Assembly: GCF_900197685.1 (NCBI RefSeq) | Contig: NZ_FZMF01000015.1 | Location: forward strand, 1-64,000 | Source of the DNA: Helicobacter baculiformis | GTDB lineage: Bacteria; Campylobacterota; Campylobacteria; Campylobacterales; Helicobacteraceae | Length of the DNA: 64,000 nt | Direction: 5' to 3' | In this document: positions 43,817 to 54,527 of the stretch, in pieces | How the letters are laid out: every line of letters begins with the position of its first letter | Numbering within the stretch: the first letter of the stretch is position 1 | Notes under the pieces: generated by a model | The model's database searches: none | What the model was told of the DNA's origin: nothing | Seen by the model: the letters and a program-made list of their open reading frames with translations, nothing else | Made by a program: the position numbers and the translations under genes

Positions 43817-44554
43817 CTAAAACACATGGGTAGATTGGTAATTGCACGCCCGATTACTAGCCAAGAAATCCTTAAAAGCGCGCAAACTCTCCAAGTCTTT
43901 GTTGCTCAGTGTAAAAATGGGTGTGTCCGGCTTAAGCTTATCCATATCCTCTTGCACCTGTGCGATTCTAAAATTAAAGACATCCACCAAATCTGCCTTG
44001 CTCACTACCACCGCATCAGCACACAAAAACATGGTGGGATATTTGAGCACTTTATCATCGCCTTCAGGTGTGGAAAGCAAAACAATATTCATCGCTGCAC
44101 CCAAATTATAACTAGAAGGGCAGACTAAATTGCCAACATTCTCAATAACGAGATAATCGCTTCGTTCAAGCACGCCCTTTTCCTTAAGAATATCATATGC
44201 GCCCTCTACCATCGCCGCTTCTAAGTGGCAAGCTTCGCCTGTAGTAATCTGTTGAGCAAAAACACCCTTTTTTAACAAGCGATCTGCATCGCGATTGGTC
44301 TGTAAATCTCCCTCAATCACACAGAATTTGAAATCTTCAAACTCTGCCAAATTCTCTAAGAGTGTGGTTTTACCGCTGCCCGGTGAGCTCATGAAATTGA
44401 GCACATACAGTCCATCGGATTCGTAGCGTTTTTTCATCTCTAAGGCTTTGAGATCATTTTTACTCAAAATCCTCTCAACCACCTGCACATCTTTTTTGCT
44501 CAAGTTAGGGTTATTGTATAGGGACTGGGTTCTAGTGGATACTTTTTCTGTCAT
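43817..44554 (-). CDS. hypB: Hydrogenase/urease nickel-insertion GTPase HypB
   Basis: A 245-residue SIMIBI GTPase that delivers nickel with HypA to hydrogenase, and in H. pylori also supports urease. The P-loop is SSPGSGKTTLLE, switch II includes the metal-binding GEACHLEA (Cys and His), and G4 is VSKADLVD. The start ATG 44554 (MTEKVSTRTQ) has AAGGAGAG; the open frame runs further upstream without support. There is no His-rich N-terminal nickel store, as in H. pylori. Confidence 0.95.
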   Translation of the reverse strand: MTEKVSTRTQSLYNNPNLSKKDVQVVERILSKNDLKALEMKKRYESDGLYVLNFMSSPGSGKTTLLENLAEFEDFKFCVIEGDLQTNRDADRLLKKGVFAQQITTGEACHLEAAMVEGAYDILKEKGVLERSDYLVIENVGNLVCPSSYNLGAAMNIVLLSTPEGDDKVLKYPTMFLCADAVVVSKADLVDVFNFRIAQVQEDMDKLKPDTPIFTLSNKDLESLRAFKDFLASNRACNYQSTHVF

Positions 44555-44610
44555 ACACTCTCCTTGTATCGTGGTGGGCAGGCATGCTAACATAAAAGGT
44601 TTAATACCTC

Positions 44611-45945
44611 TTACATCCATTCTAAAATTTTAGACACTTCCGTTGTTTCATAGCAAGTAATGGGGGTGTTCATACTAGGTTTTTTGGGCACAATGGCTTT
44701 TAGGAAGCCATAATTTTCCATTTCCTTAATACGGATGTTCATGTTGGGCACTTCTTGCACCGATCCACTCAAACTCACTTCTCCAATAAAGGTGGTTTTA
44801 TTGCTGATGGGGCGTTCCCTTAAGCTAGAAAGTATGCTCGCAATCACGGCTAAATCCGCGCTGGTTTCATTAATTTTAATCCCTCCAGAAACATTAATAA
44901 AGACATCATAGCGATTTAAAGGAATTTCTAGCTTTTTTTCCAAAAGAGCTAAGAGCATGTGTAAGCGATTCGTATCAAAACCCGTTGCTAACCTTTTAGG
45001 GTTATGCAAATTACTTTCGCACACTAAAGCCTGAATCTCTAAAATTAACGCCCTAGACCCCTCCAAAACAACACTCAAAGCACTCCCTGCTAAACTCTCC
45101 TGCTGAGAAAAAAAGAGCTTTGATGCTTCTTTAGCGCTCACTAAACCCTCTTGGCGCATTTCAAAAATACCCACCTCGCTAGTTGCCCCAAAACGATTTT
45201 TAAAACTGCGCAAGATGCGCAACTCTTTACTAGGATCGCCTTCAAAATAAAGAACACTATCTACCATGTGCTCAAGTACTCTAGGTCCAGCAATTGAGCC
45301 TTCTTTAGTGATGTGTCCGATGATAAAAATGGCGCTATTTTCTTGCTTAGCTAAACGCATGAGCTCAAAAGTGCTTTCGCGCACCTGTGAGATGGAGCCC
45401 GGAGCCGCCCCGATCGCATTAGAATAAAGGGTTTGTATCGAATCGATGACACAGACACTATAACCGCGTAAATGCGCTTTAATATGCTCTAACTGAATCT
45501 CATTTAGTAGAAACAAATTTATATGCAAGCAACCTAAACGCTCTGCACGCAAGCGGATCTGTCCCGCACTCTCCTCACCACTCACATACAGGACTTTTTT
45601 GCCCGATTTGGCTAATTCTCCTGCCATTTTTAAAAGCAAGGTAGATTTGCCCACACCCGGACTACCCCCAATCAAATACAGCCCCCCGGGCACAATGCCT
45701 CCACCCAGTACAATGTCTAGTTCTCTTTGTAACGAACTAAAATGCGTGATACGCTCGTGTTCGATTTCTGTAATAGGGACAGGCGCGCTACCAGAAGAAG
45801 TTTTGGTATGTTTAAGCGTTTCTTGTTGGGCTGTGTTGAGCTCTATAAAGCTTTCCCAACTTTGGCAATTGTTGCACTTGCCCAGCCATTTTGGGCTAGT
45901 AAAACCACAATGTTGGCATTCAAAGACGCGTGTGTGCCTAGCCAT
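44611..45945 (-). CDS. radA: DNA repair protein RadA/Sms
   Basis: A 444-residue RecA-like ATPase that helps branch migration and processes recombination intermediates. An N-terminal zinc finger (CQHCGF and CNNCQSW) is followed by Walker [11 protein letters not shown], Walker [12 protein letters not shown], the RadA-specific KNRFGAT motif and a C-terminal Lon-like domain ([20 protein letters not shown]). It overlaps ftsY by 8 bases. Confidence 0.95.
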   Translation of the reverse strand: MARHTRVFECQHCGFTSPKWLGKCNNCQSWESFIELNTAQQETLKHTKTSSGSAPVPITEIEHERITHFSSLQRELDIVLGGGIVPGGLYLIGGSPGVGKSTLLLKMAGELAKSGKKVLYVSGEESAGQIRLRAERLGCLHINLFLLNEIQLEHIKAHLRGYSVCVIDSIQTLYSNAIGAAPGSISQVRESTFELMRLAKQENSAIFIIGHITKEGSIAGPRVLEHMVDSVLYFEGDPSKELRILRSFKNRFGATSEVGIFEMRQEGLVSAKEASKLFFSQQESLAGSALSVVLEGSRALILEIQALVCESNLHNPKRLATGFDTNRLHMLLALLEKKLEIPLNRYDVFINVSGGIKINETSADLAVIASILSSLRERPISNKTTFIGEVSLSGSVQEVPNMNIRIKEMENYGFLKAIVPKKPSMNTPITCYETTEVSKILEWM

Positions 45946-46807
45946 AGATCGCGTCTAGCAAGTTTTGGATATATGCCTGTTCGTCAAAAGCAACTAAGTC
46001 AGCCACCTTCTCTCCCATGCCTAAATACAAAATAGGTAATTGCAATTCGTAGAGAATGCTCAAAATACACCCCCCCTTGCTCGTGCCGTCCAACTTAGTT
46101 ACAATTACCCCGTCCAACTCTAGACTTTCATGAAAAATCTTGGCTTGCTCTAACGCTGAGCTTCCTTGTGTACCGTCCAAAATAAGGATTTTATAATAAG
46201 GTGCACCATTCAAAGCTTTTGTGCACACTCTGCTAATTTTGATGAGTTCGTTTTTTAGGTTAGTTTGGTTATGCAAACGCCCCGCCGTATCGATCAAAAT
46301 ACGATCCATGCCGCGCGCTATCCCAGCTTGAATAGTGTTATAAGCCAACGCGCTTGGATCGCTATTGGGTGCAGCGCTGATCACATCTAAAGATAATCTC
46401 TCACCCCATAGTTGTAGTTGTCTAGTTGCAGCTGCCCTAAAAGTATCGCCCGCCCCTAAAAGCACTTTTTGTTGGTTATGCAAGTATTGCTGAGCAAGCT
46501 TGGCGATAGTAGTGGTTTTGCCAGCACCATTAACCCCTACGATGAGCGTCACAAGGGGTTTAGTTTCTATACTTTTCAGTGTAACCTTGTCATAGTAACT
46601 TTCTTTACGCAAAAAGCGCACCAATGCCACCTCTAAGTGGTTGCGCTTAACTTGGTCGGGCAAGTGTGCTAGCAAACTCTCTACAAGGTCGTATTGCACA
46701 TCAAAGCCGATTAAAATTTCTTCCAGTTCTTCTCTGCTGAAAGTCGCATTCTTATTTTTAAGCAAAGAAGCGACATTCTGCATGGTCTTTTTGAAAAAGT
46801 TAAACAC
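45938..46807 (-). CDS. ftsY: Signal recognition particle receptor FtsY
   Basis: A 289-residue SRP-type GTPase that docks ribosome-SRP complexes at the membrane. The NG domain shows G1 [19 protein letters not shown] and [10 protein letters not shown]. The acidic A domain is reduced to a short N-terminus ([20 protein letters not shown]), as in other campylobacterota. The C-terminal [15 protein letters not shown] is the membrane-contact region. It lies 3 bases after the lipoprotein gene. Confidence 0.95.
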   Translation of the reverse strand: MFNFFKKTMQNVASLLKNKNATFSREELEEILIGFDVQYDLVESLLAHLPDQVKRNHLEVALVRFLRKESYYDKVTLKSIETKPLVTLIVGVNGAGKTTTIAKLAQQYLHNQQKVLLGAGDTFRAAATRQLQLWGERLSLDVISAAPNSDPSALAYNTIQAGIARGMDRILIDTAGRLHNQTNLKNELIKISRVCTKALNGAPYYKILILDGTQGSSALEQAKIFHESLELDGVIVTKLDGTSKGGCILSILYELQLPILYLGMGEKVADLVAFDEQAYIQNLLDAIYG

Positions 46808-46810
46808 AAC

Positions 46811-47374
46811 TCACCTTTTTAGTAAGTCTTGAATATCTTTAGCAAGCATTTCTTCTACAATCGCACCATGGTAACTTTGATATAATGCACCTTCTTTGGT
46901 GTAGAGCATAAAATAGGGCAGTGCCCATGTCTTGCTTTGTAAAGCGACTCCTAAGCTAGACACATCACTCACAGGATTAAGCAACGCAAATTGGGGTGTG
47001 TGTGCCTTACTAAAAGCATCGACCTGTTCTTGAGGGTAATGTTTATCCAAAATACCTATAAATCCTACCCCATGTTCTATACTCCGCAAATGATTGAGCA
47101 AGGCAACATAGGGCGCAAATTTGGGCTGTAAACCCAAGAATAACACTAAAGTAGGCAGGGGTGTTTTAGAAGGAATAACCAAGCCATTTTGTATGCGCTT
47201 GAGCGATACACTCTTGCCATGCTGGTCGACAAACTGCCATGAAGTTGGAAGTTCGGATGTGTGCACTTTTTGAGAACTAGGGGCAGGTTTTTCTTTTTCC
47301 TTTCCCTTGTGCTGCTGATCAGAACACCCACTCAAAAGCAACAACCCCAGCAACCATGAGTATCTTAAAGCCAC
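46811..47374 (-). CDS. Thioredoxin-fold (TlpA-like) lipoprotein
   Basis: A 187-residue lipoprotein with signal WLLGLLLLSGC and a low-complexity linker rich in K, P and S. The domain that follows resembles AhpC/TlpA thioredoxin-like proteins (LPTLVLFLGLQPKFAPYVAL, VDAFSKAHTPQFAL), but the CxxC active site is absent (a LGLQPK stretch lies where it should be). A redox role is therefore doubtful; binding or scaffold use is possible. It overlaps rdxA by 10 bases. A homologue lies beside ftsY in H. pylori. Confidence 0.7.
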   Translation of the reverse strand: MALRYSWLLGLLLLSGCSDQQHKGKEKEKPAPSSQKVHTSELPTSWQFVDQHGKSVSLKRIQNGLVIPSKTPLPTLVLFLGLQPKFAPYVALLNHLRSIEHGVGFIGILDKHYPQEQVDAFSKAHTPQFALLNPVSDVSSLGVALQSKTWALPYFMLYTKEGALYQSYHGAIVEEMLAKDIQDLLKR

Positions 47375-47994
47375 TTGATTGCACTTTCTTTAGCTTTGCG
47401 TGCTTTGCGTGTAACAGGCATAGCCCCCTTGCCGAGCGCAATTAAACAGGCAATTTTAGGGGGGTTAAGATGTGCGCTCAATACCTGCTTAACACCCTGG
47501 GGATCAAAGCCTCCAATGATACATGTGTCTACGCCCAGGAGTGTAGCCGCTAAACACATCTGTCCTACGGCGATATAGCATTGCTCTTTTAGGTAAGCGT
47601 CAATTAAGACAGAGTCGTTTTTGAGTCGTTCCTTGAACAGAGTAGAGATTCCATTGACCACTCTTTCATGGTACTGGGGATTACAAAAATCCGCTAGATA
47701 GTGCGCGTTGAGGTTGCTAGGGTGCATGTAACCCACCACAACTAGGGCGCTTGCATCTTGGATCATTTGTGCATTGTAGCTTACATGAGGCAAAAGTTTA
47801 TTTTTAAGTGTTCCCTGTAAGACCAAAAATTCCCAAGGCTGGGTATTATAAGAGCTGGGTGCAAGCCTAGCAGCTTCAAGCACCTCTGTTAATAATGCTT
47901 TGGATAAATGATAACTAGGATCAAATTTTTTACATGCAAAACGACGGTGTAAAAGCGCATGGAAAGACTCCGAAGTGAGAGCAGGAACAGACAT
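47365..47994 (-). CDS. rdxA: Oxygen-insensitive NADPH nitroreductase RdxA
   Basis: A 209-residue FMN flavoprotein, the enzyme that activates metronidazole in H. pylori. It matches RdxA rather than FrxA: HRRFACKKFDPSYHLS at the start, LAPSSYNTQPWEFLVL, EQCYIAVGQMCLA, CIIGGFDP and the KIACLIALGKG-to-IKWL ending. ATG 47994 follows AAGGAG; the longer frame to 48030 is not needed. The gene is intact, which predicts metronidazole sensitivity, all else equal. A TGCTAGAAT -10 lies upstream. Confidence 0.88.
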   Translation of the reverse strand: MSVPALTSESFHALLHRRFACKKFDPSYHLSKALLTEVLEAARLAPSSYNTQPWEFLVLQGTLKNKLLPHVSYNAQMIQDASALVVVGYMHPSNLNAHYLADFCNPQYHERVVNGISTLFKERLKNDSVLIDAYLKEQCYIAVGQMCLAATLLGVDTCIIGGFDPQGVKQVLSAHLNPPKIACLIALGKGAMPVTRKARKAKESAIKWL

Positions 47995-48020
47995 AAAAAC
48001 TCCTTGTAAGAATGTGCTGA

Positions 48021-48026
48021 ATTCTA
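48021..48026 (-). promoter_or_regulatory. -10 element for rdxA
   Basis: On the minus strand TAGAAT at 48026-48021 is preceded by TGC (extended -10) and lies 27 bases before ATG 47994. Confidence 0.45.
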
Positions 48027-48030
48027 GCAC

Positions 48031-48376
48031 AAAAGAGTAAGTCTAGAGTTTTAAAAGCTTCCTTTAATCGTGCAAACATTCTATTTATTCGTCTTGGATC
48101 ATTGTGACACTTTGCCACACACTCAAAGTATACAGAGGTTTTGGTTTGCCATGTGCTAACAATTTTTGGGTTTTTCTCTTTTAAGAAAAAGCTAGACTTA
48201 AATAATTAATTAGGGGTGATTTAACAATGCCAGCTTTTGGGCGCCTTAGTATAGCGATCCTCTTTTGCTAAAGATTGGAGCGAGTGGTGCGCGTTATGGG
48301 CAGTTTTGAGACTCAAGCGTGTTGGTTACAGAAAGGAGGCGCTAGCATGTTTGAGAATCCAAAGCAATCCCCTAAA
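48031..48376. other. Intergenic stretch between rdxA and metK with two SD-led mini-frames
   Basis: No gene of normal size is seen. On the plus strand, a 14-residue frame starts at ATG 48227 (MPAFGRLSIAILFC) after AGGGGTGA. A 13-residue frame starts at ATG 48347 ([13 protein letters not shown]) after a perfect AAAGGAGG at 48332-48339, and its end lies over the metK stop. Either may be chance, a gene remnant or a leader or toxin-like peptide. No rRNA, tRNA or known small RNA was recognised. Confidence 0.35.
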
Positions 48377-49540
48377 TCATGCCTTTAAAGACTTGGCTCT
48401 AAAATACTCTACAATCGCCTCTACCTTGTCTGTGTTCTCCCAGCTAAAGCCCTCGCGTCCAAAATGCCCATAAGTGGCGGTCTGGCGATAAATGGGGCGT
48501 AAGAGATTGAGACTTTGCATGATCCCCTTGGGCGTGAGTTTGAAAAGGGCGCGTACGCAAGCCTCTAGCTGTTCAGGGCTGTACGCGCTTGTGCCATGCG
48601 CGTTGACATAGACAGACACGGGTTCTACCACCCCAATCGCATAGGCGAGTTGCACGGTGGCTCTATGGCACACCCCACTTGCCACCAAGTTTTTGGCGAT
48701 GTAGCGTGCCATATACGCCGCGCTGCGATCCACCTTAGAGGGGTCTTTGCCGCTAAACGCCCCCCCGCCATGCGGGCAACTCCCCCCATAGGTGTCTACG
48801 ATGATCTTACGCCCCGTCAAACCCGCATCGCCCTGTGGTCCGCCGATCACAAATTTACCGGTGGGGTTGATGTGGTAGGTGATGTTGTCATTGAGAAACT
48901 CTTTAGGCAACACCTTATAGACAATCTCTTCAATGACGGCTTCTCTAAGGCGTTTTTGATCGATCTCAGGGGAGTGTTGGGTAGAAACCACGATGGTATT
49001 GATCCCTACGGGTTTGTGTCCCTCGTATTGGATAGTAACCTGCGCCTTGCCATCGGGGCGTAAAAAAGGCAGGATTGCGCTCTTTCTAGCTTGGGCTAGC
49101 GCGCGCGTGATAGCATGGGCTAAATCAATGGCTAGGGGCATGTAAGAGGGGGTCTCATCGCATGCATAGCCAAACATCAAGCCTTGATCGCCTGCCCCCA
49201 CCTCGCCATCGGGGCGATCCACGCCCTGATTGATGTCTGGGCTTTGTTCGCCAATCCCATTGAGCACGGCAGCGCTGCGGTAATCAAAGCCATAGAGCGC
49301 GTCCGTGTAGCCAATGTCGCGCACCACGCCCCGGGCGATCTCTTGCATAGGGGCATAGACGCGGGTTTTAAGCTCACCAGTGATCACGCAAAAGCCATTG
49401 GCTAAGAGGGTTTCGCATGCCACGCGCGCGTGCGGGTCGCGCTCGATGATGTAGTCTAAAATGGCATCGCTGATCTGATCTGCCATTTTATCCGGGTGTC
49501 CCTCTGTAACCGATTCAGAGGTAAAAAGATAGCGATCCAT
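48377..49540 (-). CDS. metK: S-adenosylmethionine synthetase
   Basis: A 387-residue enzyme making SAM from ATP and methionine. Landmarks are [20 protein letters not shown] at the N-terminus, [12 protein letters not shown] for ATP binding, [21 protein letters not shown] and the C-terminal TYGHFGRE. It overlaps the tsf stop by one base (TAATG), so it is cotranscribed with tsf and rpsB, a mix of functions not seen in H. pylori, where metK sits elsewhere as far as I recall. Confidence 0.96.
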   Translation of the reverse strand: MDRYLFTSESVTEGHPDKMADQISDAILDYIIERDPHARVACETLLANGFCVITGELKTRVYAPMQEIARGVVRDIGYTDALYGFDYRSAAVLNGIGEQSPDINQGVDRPDGEVGAGDQGLMFGYACDETPSYMPLAIDLAHAITRALAQARKSAILPFLRPDGKAQVTIQYEGHKPVGINTIVVSTQHSPEIDQKRLREAVIEEIVYKVLPKEFLNDNITYHINPTGKFVIGGPQGDAGLTGRKIIVDTYGGSCPHGGGAFSGKDPSKVDRSAAYMARYIAKNLVASGVCHRATVQLAYAIGVVEPVSVYVNAHGTSAYSPEQLEACVRALFKLTPKGIMQSLNLLRPIYRQTATYGHFGREGFSWENTDKVEAIVEYFRAKSLKA

Positions 49541-50601
49541 TAGCTAATCTGTGCTGCCACTTCGGCAGCAAAATCCTCTTGTTTCTTTTCAATGCCTTCG
49601 CCCACCTCAAAGCGCACATAGGCGCTAATGCTCAGAGTGTCCTCTAGCTCTGCGCCCCTTTCTTCTAGCACCTGTGCGATGGTCTTTTTATCGTCCATGA
49701 CAAAAAACTGCCCTAGTAGAGTCAAGCGTTGATCTAAAAGGGTGTTATCCGCGATAAAACGCTCCATCTTGCCCGGGATGATCTTATCAAAGATTTTCTC
49801 CGGCTTGCCCTGCTCTTTTAACTCTTGTTTGTACGCCTCTTCTTGAGCTTGCAACACAGCAGGGGTGAGCTCAACGCGGCTGACATAGGTGGGGATGTGT
49901 TTTAGAGGTTTGCCCAGCCGTTTGAGCTCCTCGTTTTCTTTTTCTAGCTCTGCGACTAAAGCTAACTTCTCTTGTGCGATAAATTCAGGGCTAAAGGCAT
50001 GATAATCTAGCACAACTGGCTTCATCGCTGCGGCATGCATGGCAATCTGGCGGGCTAATTCTTTGAGTTTATGAGCATGAGCTGGGTTTGTGTGGGCGAT
50101 TTTAACGATCGCGCCCACGCGGTGGTTGGCGTGCAAATACCCATTCAAGGCTTCATGCCCCCCTGCTTTGAGCTGGGCTAAACGCCTCAGCACAATATTT
50201 TCACCAATTTTGGCGATCGCGCTGTGCAGATAGGCTTCATAGGTCTGCCCCTCTACAGGGGCTTGGTACAACGCCTCTACACTTTCTACCCCCTGTGTCT
50301 TAGCCACTTCTAAACTTTTAGACACCAACGCCTTGAAGTGATCGTTTTTAGCCACAAAATCCGTTTCGCTATTGATTTCTAGCATGGTGGCTTGTTGGGC
50401 ATCCACTTCTAGGGCGATCACGCCTTCAGAGGCCACGCGATCGGCTTTTTTAACCGCCTTGCTCAAGCCTTTTTGGCGCAGGTGTTCGATGGCTTTGTCC
50501 AAATCCCCCCCACACTCTACCAACGCCTTTTTGCAATCCATCATGGGTGCGTCCGTCATTTCGCGCAATTGCTTTACCTGCGCGGCACTAATTTGACTCA
50601 T
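49540..50601 (-). CDS. tsf: Elongation factor Ts
   Basis: A 353-residue nucleotide-exchange factor for EF-Tu, of the long form found in Helicobacter. It has the family signatures [16 protein letters not shown] and [25 protein letters not shown]. The core exchange helices follow, with a coiled-coil insertion ([16 protein letters not shown]). It lies on the same strand as rpsB, overlapping by 14 bases, the usual rpsB-tsf pair. Confidence 0.96.
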   Translation of the reverse strand: MSQISAAQVKQLREMTDAPMMDCKKALVECGGDLDKAIEHLRQKGLSKAVKKADRVASEGVIALEVDAQQATMLEINSETDFVAKNDHFKALVSKSLEVAKTQGVESVEALYQAPVEGQTYEAYLHSAIAKIGENIVLRRLAQLKAGGHEALNGYLHANHRVGAIVKIAHTNPAHAHKLKELARQIAMHAAAMKPVVLDYHAFSPEFIAQEKLALVAELEKENEELKRLGKPLKHIPTYVSRVELTPAVLQAQEEAYKQELKEQGKPEKIFDKIIPGKMERFIADNTLLDQRLTLLGQFFVMDDKKTIAQVLEERGAELEDTLSISAYVRFEVGEGIEKKQEDFAAEVAAQIS

Positions 50602-51373
50602 CTTGTTCTCCTTCTTGATACACCTCTTCTAACACCTCTTGACGCTCTTGCGCGCTCACATGTTCAACCTCTTCAAGATTTTCTTGGGGTCTGCCCACCA
50701 ATTCGCGCCCCTCTGTGATCGCCTCTGCCATCTCTTTACAGAACAGACGAATCGAGCGAATCGCATCGTCATTGCCCGGGATGGGGTAATCCACTAAATC
50801 CGGGTCGCAATTGGTGTCTAGGGGGGCGACAATGGGGATACCTAGCCGTCTAGCCTCAGCCACCGCGATTTTTTCTTTCACCACATCTACCACAAACATC
50901 ATATCAGGCATTTGCTTCATGTGGCGCACCCCGCCTAAATACTTTTCAAGCTTCTCTTTCTTGCGCAAGATCATTAGCTTTTCTTTTTTGGTGAGCAGGT
51001 CTATCTGCCCGCTAGTCTCCATGTCCTCCATGATTTCTAGCTTGCGCACGGATTTTCTAATGGTGCTAAAATTGGTGAGCATGCCGCCCAACCAGCGGTA
51101 ATTCACATAGGGCACATTGACTTGCATCGCGTACTCTTTAAGCGCATCGCTAGCCTGTTTTTTAGTGCCCACAAACATGATAGTCTTGCCCTCTGCGCTG
51201 GCATCGCGCACCACATTGTAGGTATAGCGAAAGTAGCGCAAAGTTTTTTGCAAATCAATGATGTGGATATTCTTGCGCACCCCAAAGATAAAACGCGCGG
51301 TTTTAGGATTCCAACGCCTTGTCTGATGCCCAAAATGCACCCCACACTCTAATAAATCTTTCATGGTGATCAT
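50588..51373 (-). CDS. rpsB: 30S ribosomal protein S2
   Basis: A 261-residue S2 starting at ATG 51373 ([20 protein letters not shown]) with AAGGAGAC upstream; the open frame to 51400 extends past the SD. Diagnostic blocks are [25 protein letters not shown] and the [24 protein letters not shown]-terminal motif. It leads the rpsB-tsf-metK operon. Confidence 0.96.
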   Translation of the reverse strand: MITMKDLLECGVHFGHQTRRWNPKTARFIFGVRKNIHIIDLQKTLRYFRYTYNVVRDASAEGKTIMFVGTKKQASDALKEYAMQVNVPYVNYRWLGGMLTNFSTIRKSVRKLEIMEDMETSGQIDLLTKKEKLMILRKKEKLEKYLGGVRHMKQMPDMMFVVDVVKEKIAVAEARRLGIPIVAPLDTNCDPDLVDYPIPGNDDAIRSIRLFCKEMAEAITEGRELVGRPQENLEEVEHVSAQERQEVLEEVYQEGEQDESN

Positions 51374-51656
51374 AGATGTCTCCTTAAAGTTTGCCGCCAC
51401 GCCCCCTACTTGATCACTTTAAGGCGGGGCGTGTGTGAATTGATGAAAGGCAGGGGGTATTCTAACGCGCTTCAGATAAAGAGAAGTTTAAGTATTTTGG
51501 CGAAATTAAATTTAAAAAGTGCATGCTCAAGGATTCGACTCTGCACTCTGAGATTTTTTGCACATATGAAAGAGATCAACATCTTCTCCTTTTTTTAACC
51601 TCTTAAGGTATATATATATGTTAGCATCACAGCATCCCAACAGAAAGGAGAAAACG
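51374..51656. other. rpsB upstream region and leader of the small 44-codon gene
   Basis: About 280 bases. On the minus strand TAGAAT at 51464-51459 is a plausible -10 for rpsB. On the plus strand an alternating TATATATATATG at about 51610-51620 may serve the small gene at 51657. Confidence 0.35.
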
Positions 51657-51791
51657 ATGGCACAAAGCAAAAGCGAACGGGATCACCACGCCAACCAATG
51701 CAACTCGAATAATAAAGCCTATAGAGATGCGCAAAACAACCGCTCTAATCAGCTCAATTCAAACCATCCCGAATACAAAGGCAATAAATAA
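51657..51791 (+). CDS. Small Asn-rich conserved-looking protein, 44 residues
   Basis: Translation begins at ATG 51657 after AAAGGAG (51644-51650). The peptide starts MAQSKSERDHHANQCNSNNK and ends SNQLNSNHPEYKGNK. The NQCNSNN and NQLNSNHPEY parts repeat a common pattern (N-Q-x-N-x-N), as in small acidic/asparagine-rich proteins of unknown role seen in other bacteria. The strong Shine-Dalgarno and repeat make it credible despite its size. It stands alone, transcribed away from rpsB, and no function is assigned. Confidence 0.65.
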   Translation: MAQSKSERDHHANQCNSNNKAYRDAQNNRSNQLNSNHPEYKGNK

Positions 51792-52117
51792 CCCTTTGCT
51801 CTTTCGGATGGTCAGGTCCCCAAAGGGAGGAGGGGGCGTTTAAGACAATCCCTTCTTTTTAAAAAAACTTAAATGTCCCTGCGCTTTCTGAGTTTGAAAA
51901 ATTATATATGACATCCCCCATACATTTGTATCCAGTGCAGGAAGTGCGCAAAGTTACGCTTTTATTAGATTAGGGACACAGAGAGCAAACACGGATGCTT
52001 GTTCCCTACGAGCAACATCAGTCTGAAGACATAAATGCCCTTAGCGCTTGGGCAACTCACCATATCCCAAATAACTTAAAACTAAGCCCCCCTTATAGTG
52101 CACGAGTGATAAGAATG
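51792..52117. other. Stretch with no gene between the small protein gene and rplQ
   Basis: About 325 bases. Directly after the small gene a GC-rich stretch (GTCCCCAAAGGGAGGAGGGGG) may contribute to transcription end. I see no gene or known RNA in the rest. This is also where the alpha operon, running the other way, should end; I could not identify a convincing hairpin with U-tract. Confidence 0.4.
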
Positions 52118-52468
52118 TTAAACAAATGCGATAGAAGCTAATACGGAAGCGTCACCTTTTCTGATCGCGCTCCTGTGGATACGGGTATAGCCACCCTTAC
52201 GCTCTGCATACTTTGGCGCTAATTCTGTAACCAGCTTATGAGTTGCGTGCTTATGCTGCAAGTAGGCAAAAACATAGCGGTGAGCATTAGAATCACCCTT
52301 CCTAGCTACACTCACAAGCCTTTCAATATAGGATTGCAATTCTTTTGCCTTAAATACACCAGTTTCAATCTTCTCGTGCTCGATTAGAGAAATGGCAAGA
52401 TTTTTTAACAACGCCTTTCTGTGCGCGCTAGTTCTACCTAATTTTCTAAAGCGATTTTGATGCCGCAT
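52118..52468 (-). CDS. rplQ: 50S ribosomal protein L17
   Basis: A 116-residue L17 with the family start [20 protein letters not shown] and the [13 protein letters not shown] stretch near the end. It is the last gene of the alpha operon, sharing a base with the rpoA stop. Confidence 0.97.
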   Translation of the reverse strand: MRHQNRFRKLGRTSAHRKALLKNLAISLIEHEKIETGVFKAKELQSYIERLVSVARKGDSNAHRYVFAYLQHKHATHKLVTELAPKYAERKGGYTRIHRSAIRKGDASVLASIAFV

Positions 52469-53478
52469 TAACGCTCCTCATTTTTTAATTTATCTAATCT
52501 TGCCTGCAAAGATGCTCTAAAATCTGCTGCGAGTTCAGAACCCACAGGATAGCCCAATCCCTCCAATTTCTCGGCGATTTCATCATAGGATTTCTTGCCC
52601 AGGTTTTTTATGTTTTTGAGTTCATAGGTATCCATAAGTACCAATTCACCCACATATTTAAGCCCGATTTTATCTAAACAATTAAAACAACGCGCGCTTA
52701 AACTCAAGCCCTCAATTTCCATCACAAGGTCTCTTTCTAAGCTCTCTTCTAGATGGGTATTCCCTTTACAATCGGCGATATTGGTGTTAAAAATGTGCAT
52801 CTGAGCGTTCATGGTCTTAATGGCATCCTGGAAAGCACGCTGAGGGTCTACTTGTCCGTCACTCTCAATTTCAAAGATGAGCTTTTCAAAGTTGGGATTG
52901 CCATCTACAAGCATGTTTTCGATGTTGTAAACCACTCTTTTAACGGGGGTAAAATAAGCATCTAAGGGGATATAATCGCTGGAAATATAACCTCGAATGC
53001 TCTCAGAAGGTACATAACCCATGCCTTTTTGCACGATGAGTGAAAATTCTAAATTAACATCTTCGTTGATGGTGGCCAGATAAGCATCATGATTGATAAC
53101 GCCAATCTCATCATTCTCTAAATCCCGTCCACTCAATTTAGCAGGTCCTTTAAAAGAATAATGCACCACAACCTGATCATTTTGGGCATTGTCTAAGTGC
53201 TTTCCTACTAGGCGGATATTTTTAAGGTTGGCAATAAATAAGGTCATGTCTTCAGCAACACCGCGTAAGGAATCAAATTCGTGGGCAACACCTTCGATTT
53301 TGATTCCGATAGGCGCATACCCCACGGAACTCAAGAGTAGAAGTCGTCTTAAGGGATGTGCTAGGGTAATAGCATAACCTGCTTCAAAAGCAGAAACATA
53401 TACTTTGATCTGTCTGTCGCTGATCCTCTCTACACTGATATTCATAGGCGCTTGTGGCGCTACTTTAATCACTTTCAT
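52468..53478 (-). CDS. rpoA: RNA polymerase alpha subunit
   Basis: A 336-residue alpha subunit. The N-terminal dimerisation domain has [21 protein letters not shown] and DLEFS-like strands. The C-terminal domain, which contacts UP elements and activators, has [19 protein letters not shown]. It begins with ATG 53478 ([10 protein letters not shown]), after rpsD and before rplQ as in other bacteria. Confidence 0.97.
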   Translation of the reverse strand: MKVIKVAPQAPMNISVERISDRQIKVYVSAFEAGYAITLAHPLRRLLLLSSVGYAPIGIKIEGVAHEFDSLRGVAEDMTLFIANLKNIRLVGKHLDNAQNDQVVVHYSFKGPAKLSGRDLENDEIGVINHDAYLATINEDVNLEFSLIVQKGMGYVPSESIRGYISSDYIPLDAYFTPVKRVVYNIENMLVDGNPNFEKLIFEIESDGQVDPQRAFQDAIKTMNAQMHIFNTNIADCKGNTHLEESLERDLVMEIEGLSLSARCFNCLDKIGLKYVGELVLMDTYELKNIKNLGKKSYDEIAEKLEGLGYPVGSELAADFRASLQARLDKLKNEER

Positions 53479-53489
53479 ACTGCTACCTA

Positions 53490-54116
53490 CTACTTAGAAT
53501 AGAGTTCAACAATCAATCTTTCTTCAAGGGGCAAGCTTACCTCGTCCCTTTCAGGATAGCGGGTAAAAATACCAAACTTTTTGTCTTTATCCACATCAAG
53601 CCAAGGCACGATCCCTACTTGATTGCTCAATTCCACCGCACGCACAATTTGAGCATTTTCTTTACTTTTTTCTCTGATTTCGATCTTTTGCCCACTCTTA
53701 ATGAAGGCAGAAGGAATATCCATGCGCTTGCCATCTACCAAAACATGCCCGTGCGTTACTAATTGACGCGCAAAACTGCGTGTAGTTGCAAAACCCATAC
53801 GATAGACCACATTGTCCAAACGACGCTCCAACAGGCGCACTAAATTTTCTCCTGTATTACCTTCCATGCGGTTAGCTTCTGTGAAAATAGAACGGAATTG
53901 CTTTTCAGAGATCCCATACATCGCTTTGGCTTTTTGCTTCTCACGCAACTGCAAGCCATAATCTGAGATCTTACCGCGTCTTTGTCCATGCTGACCAGGT
54001 CCATAGGCACGCTTGTCCAACGCGCTCTTGCCACTTAAACGACGTTCGCCTTTAAGGAATAAGGAAATCCCAAAACGACGTTCTAACTTCTCCACTGCGC
54101 CTCTATATCTTGCCAT
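53490..54116 (-). CDS. rpsD: 30S ribosomal protein S4
   Basis: A 208-residue S4 with the S4 RNA-binding domain ([20 protein letters not shown], then [20 protein letters not shown]). The N-terminal zinc cysteines are absent, so it is the C-minus type. It nucleates 30S assembly and, in E. coli, represses the alpha operon by binding its leader. Confidence 0.97.
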   Translation of the reverse strand: MARYRGAVEKLERRFGISLFLKGERRLSGKSALDKRAYGPGQHGQRRGKISDYGLQLREKQKAKAMYGISEKQFRSIFTEANRMEGNTGENLVRLLERRLDNVVYRMGFATTRSFARQLVTHGHVLVDGKRMDIPSAFIKSGQKIEIREKSKENAQIVRAVELSNQVGIVPWLDVDKDKKFGIFTRYPERDEVSLPLEERLIVELYSK

Positions 54117-54125
54117 GTATGCTCC

Positions 54126-54518
54126 TTATACGCGTCTTCTCTTAGGGGGTCGGCAACCATTATGGGGCAAGGGTGTGATATCTTTAATCCAAAGCACTTT
54201 GATCCCCTCAACACTCCCCACACTCTTGATCGCTGTTTCGCGCCCACTTCCAGGTCCTTGCACCTTGATCCCCACTTCTTTAATGCCGTGTTCTTTGGCT
54301 TTGCTCATTGCACTCTCCACAGCTTGTTGGGCAGCGTAAGGAGTAGATTTTTTAGACCCTCTGAAACCAAGTCCTCCAGCAGTTGCCCAACAAATTACAT
54401 TGCCCATCTCATCCGTAACAGTGATGTTGGTGTTATTGAAAGAAGCAGCGATGTAGACCACCCCCCTAGCGATATTCTTCTTAACGATTTTCTTTTTAAT
54501 GCCGGTTCGTTTTGCCAT
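54126..54518 (-). CDS. rpsK: 30S ribosomal protein S11
   Basis: A 130-residue S11 with the signature [12 protein letters not shown] and the C-terminal [18 protein letters not shown]. It lies 9 bases after rpsM and precedes rpsD. Confidence 0.97.
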   Translation of the reverse strand: MAKRTGIKKKIVKKNIARGVVYIAASFNNTNITVTDEMGNVICWATAGGLGFRGSKKSTPYAAQQAVESAMSKAKEHGIKEVGIKVQGPGSGRETAIKSVGSVEGIKVLWIKDITPLPHNGCRPPKRRRV

Positions 54519-54527
54519 GCACTCTCC

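Noticed and set aside
48596-49063. 155-residue plus-strand frame within metK
   Set aside because: Antisense to metK; composition follows from the metK codons.
51410-51598. 62-codon plus-strand frame upstream of rpsB
   Set aside because: It starts with TTG, has no Shine-Dalgarno, and its first part is rpsB leader; the sequence looks random.
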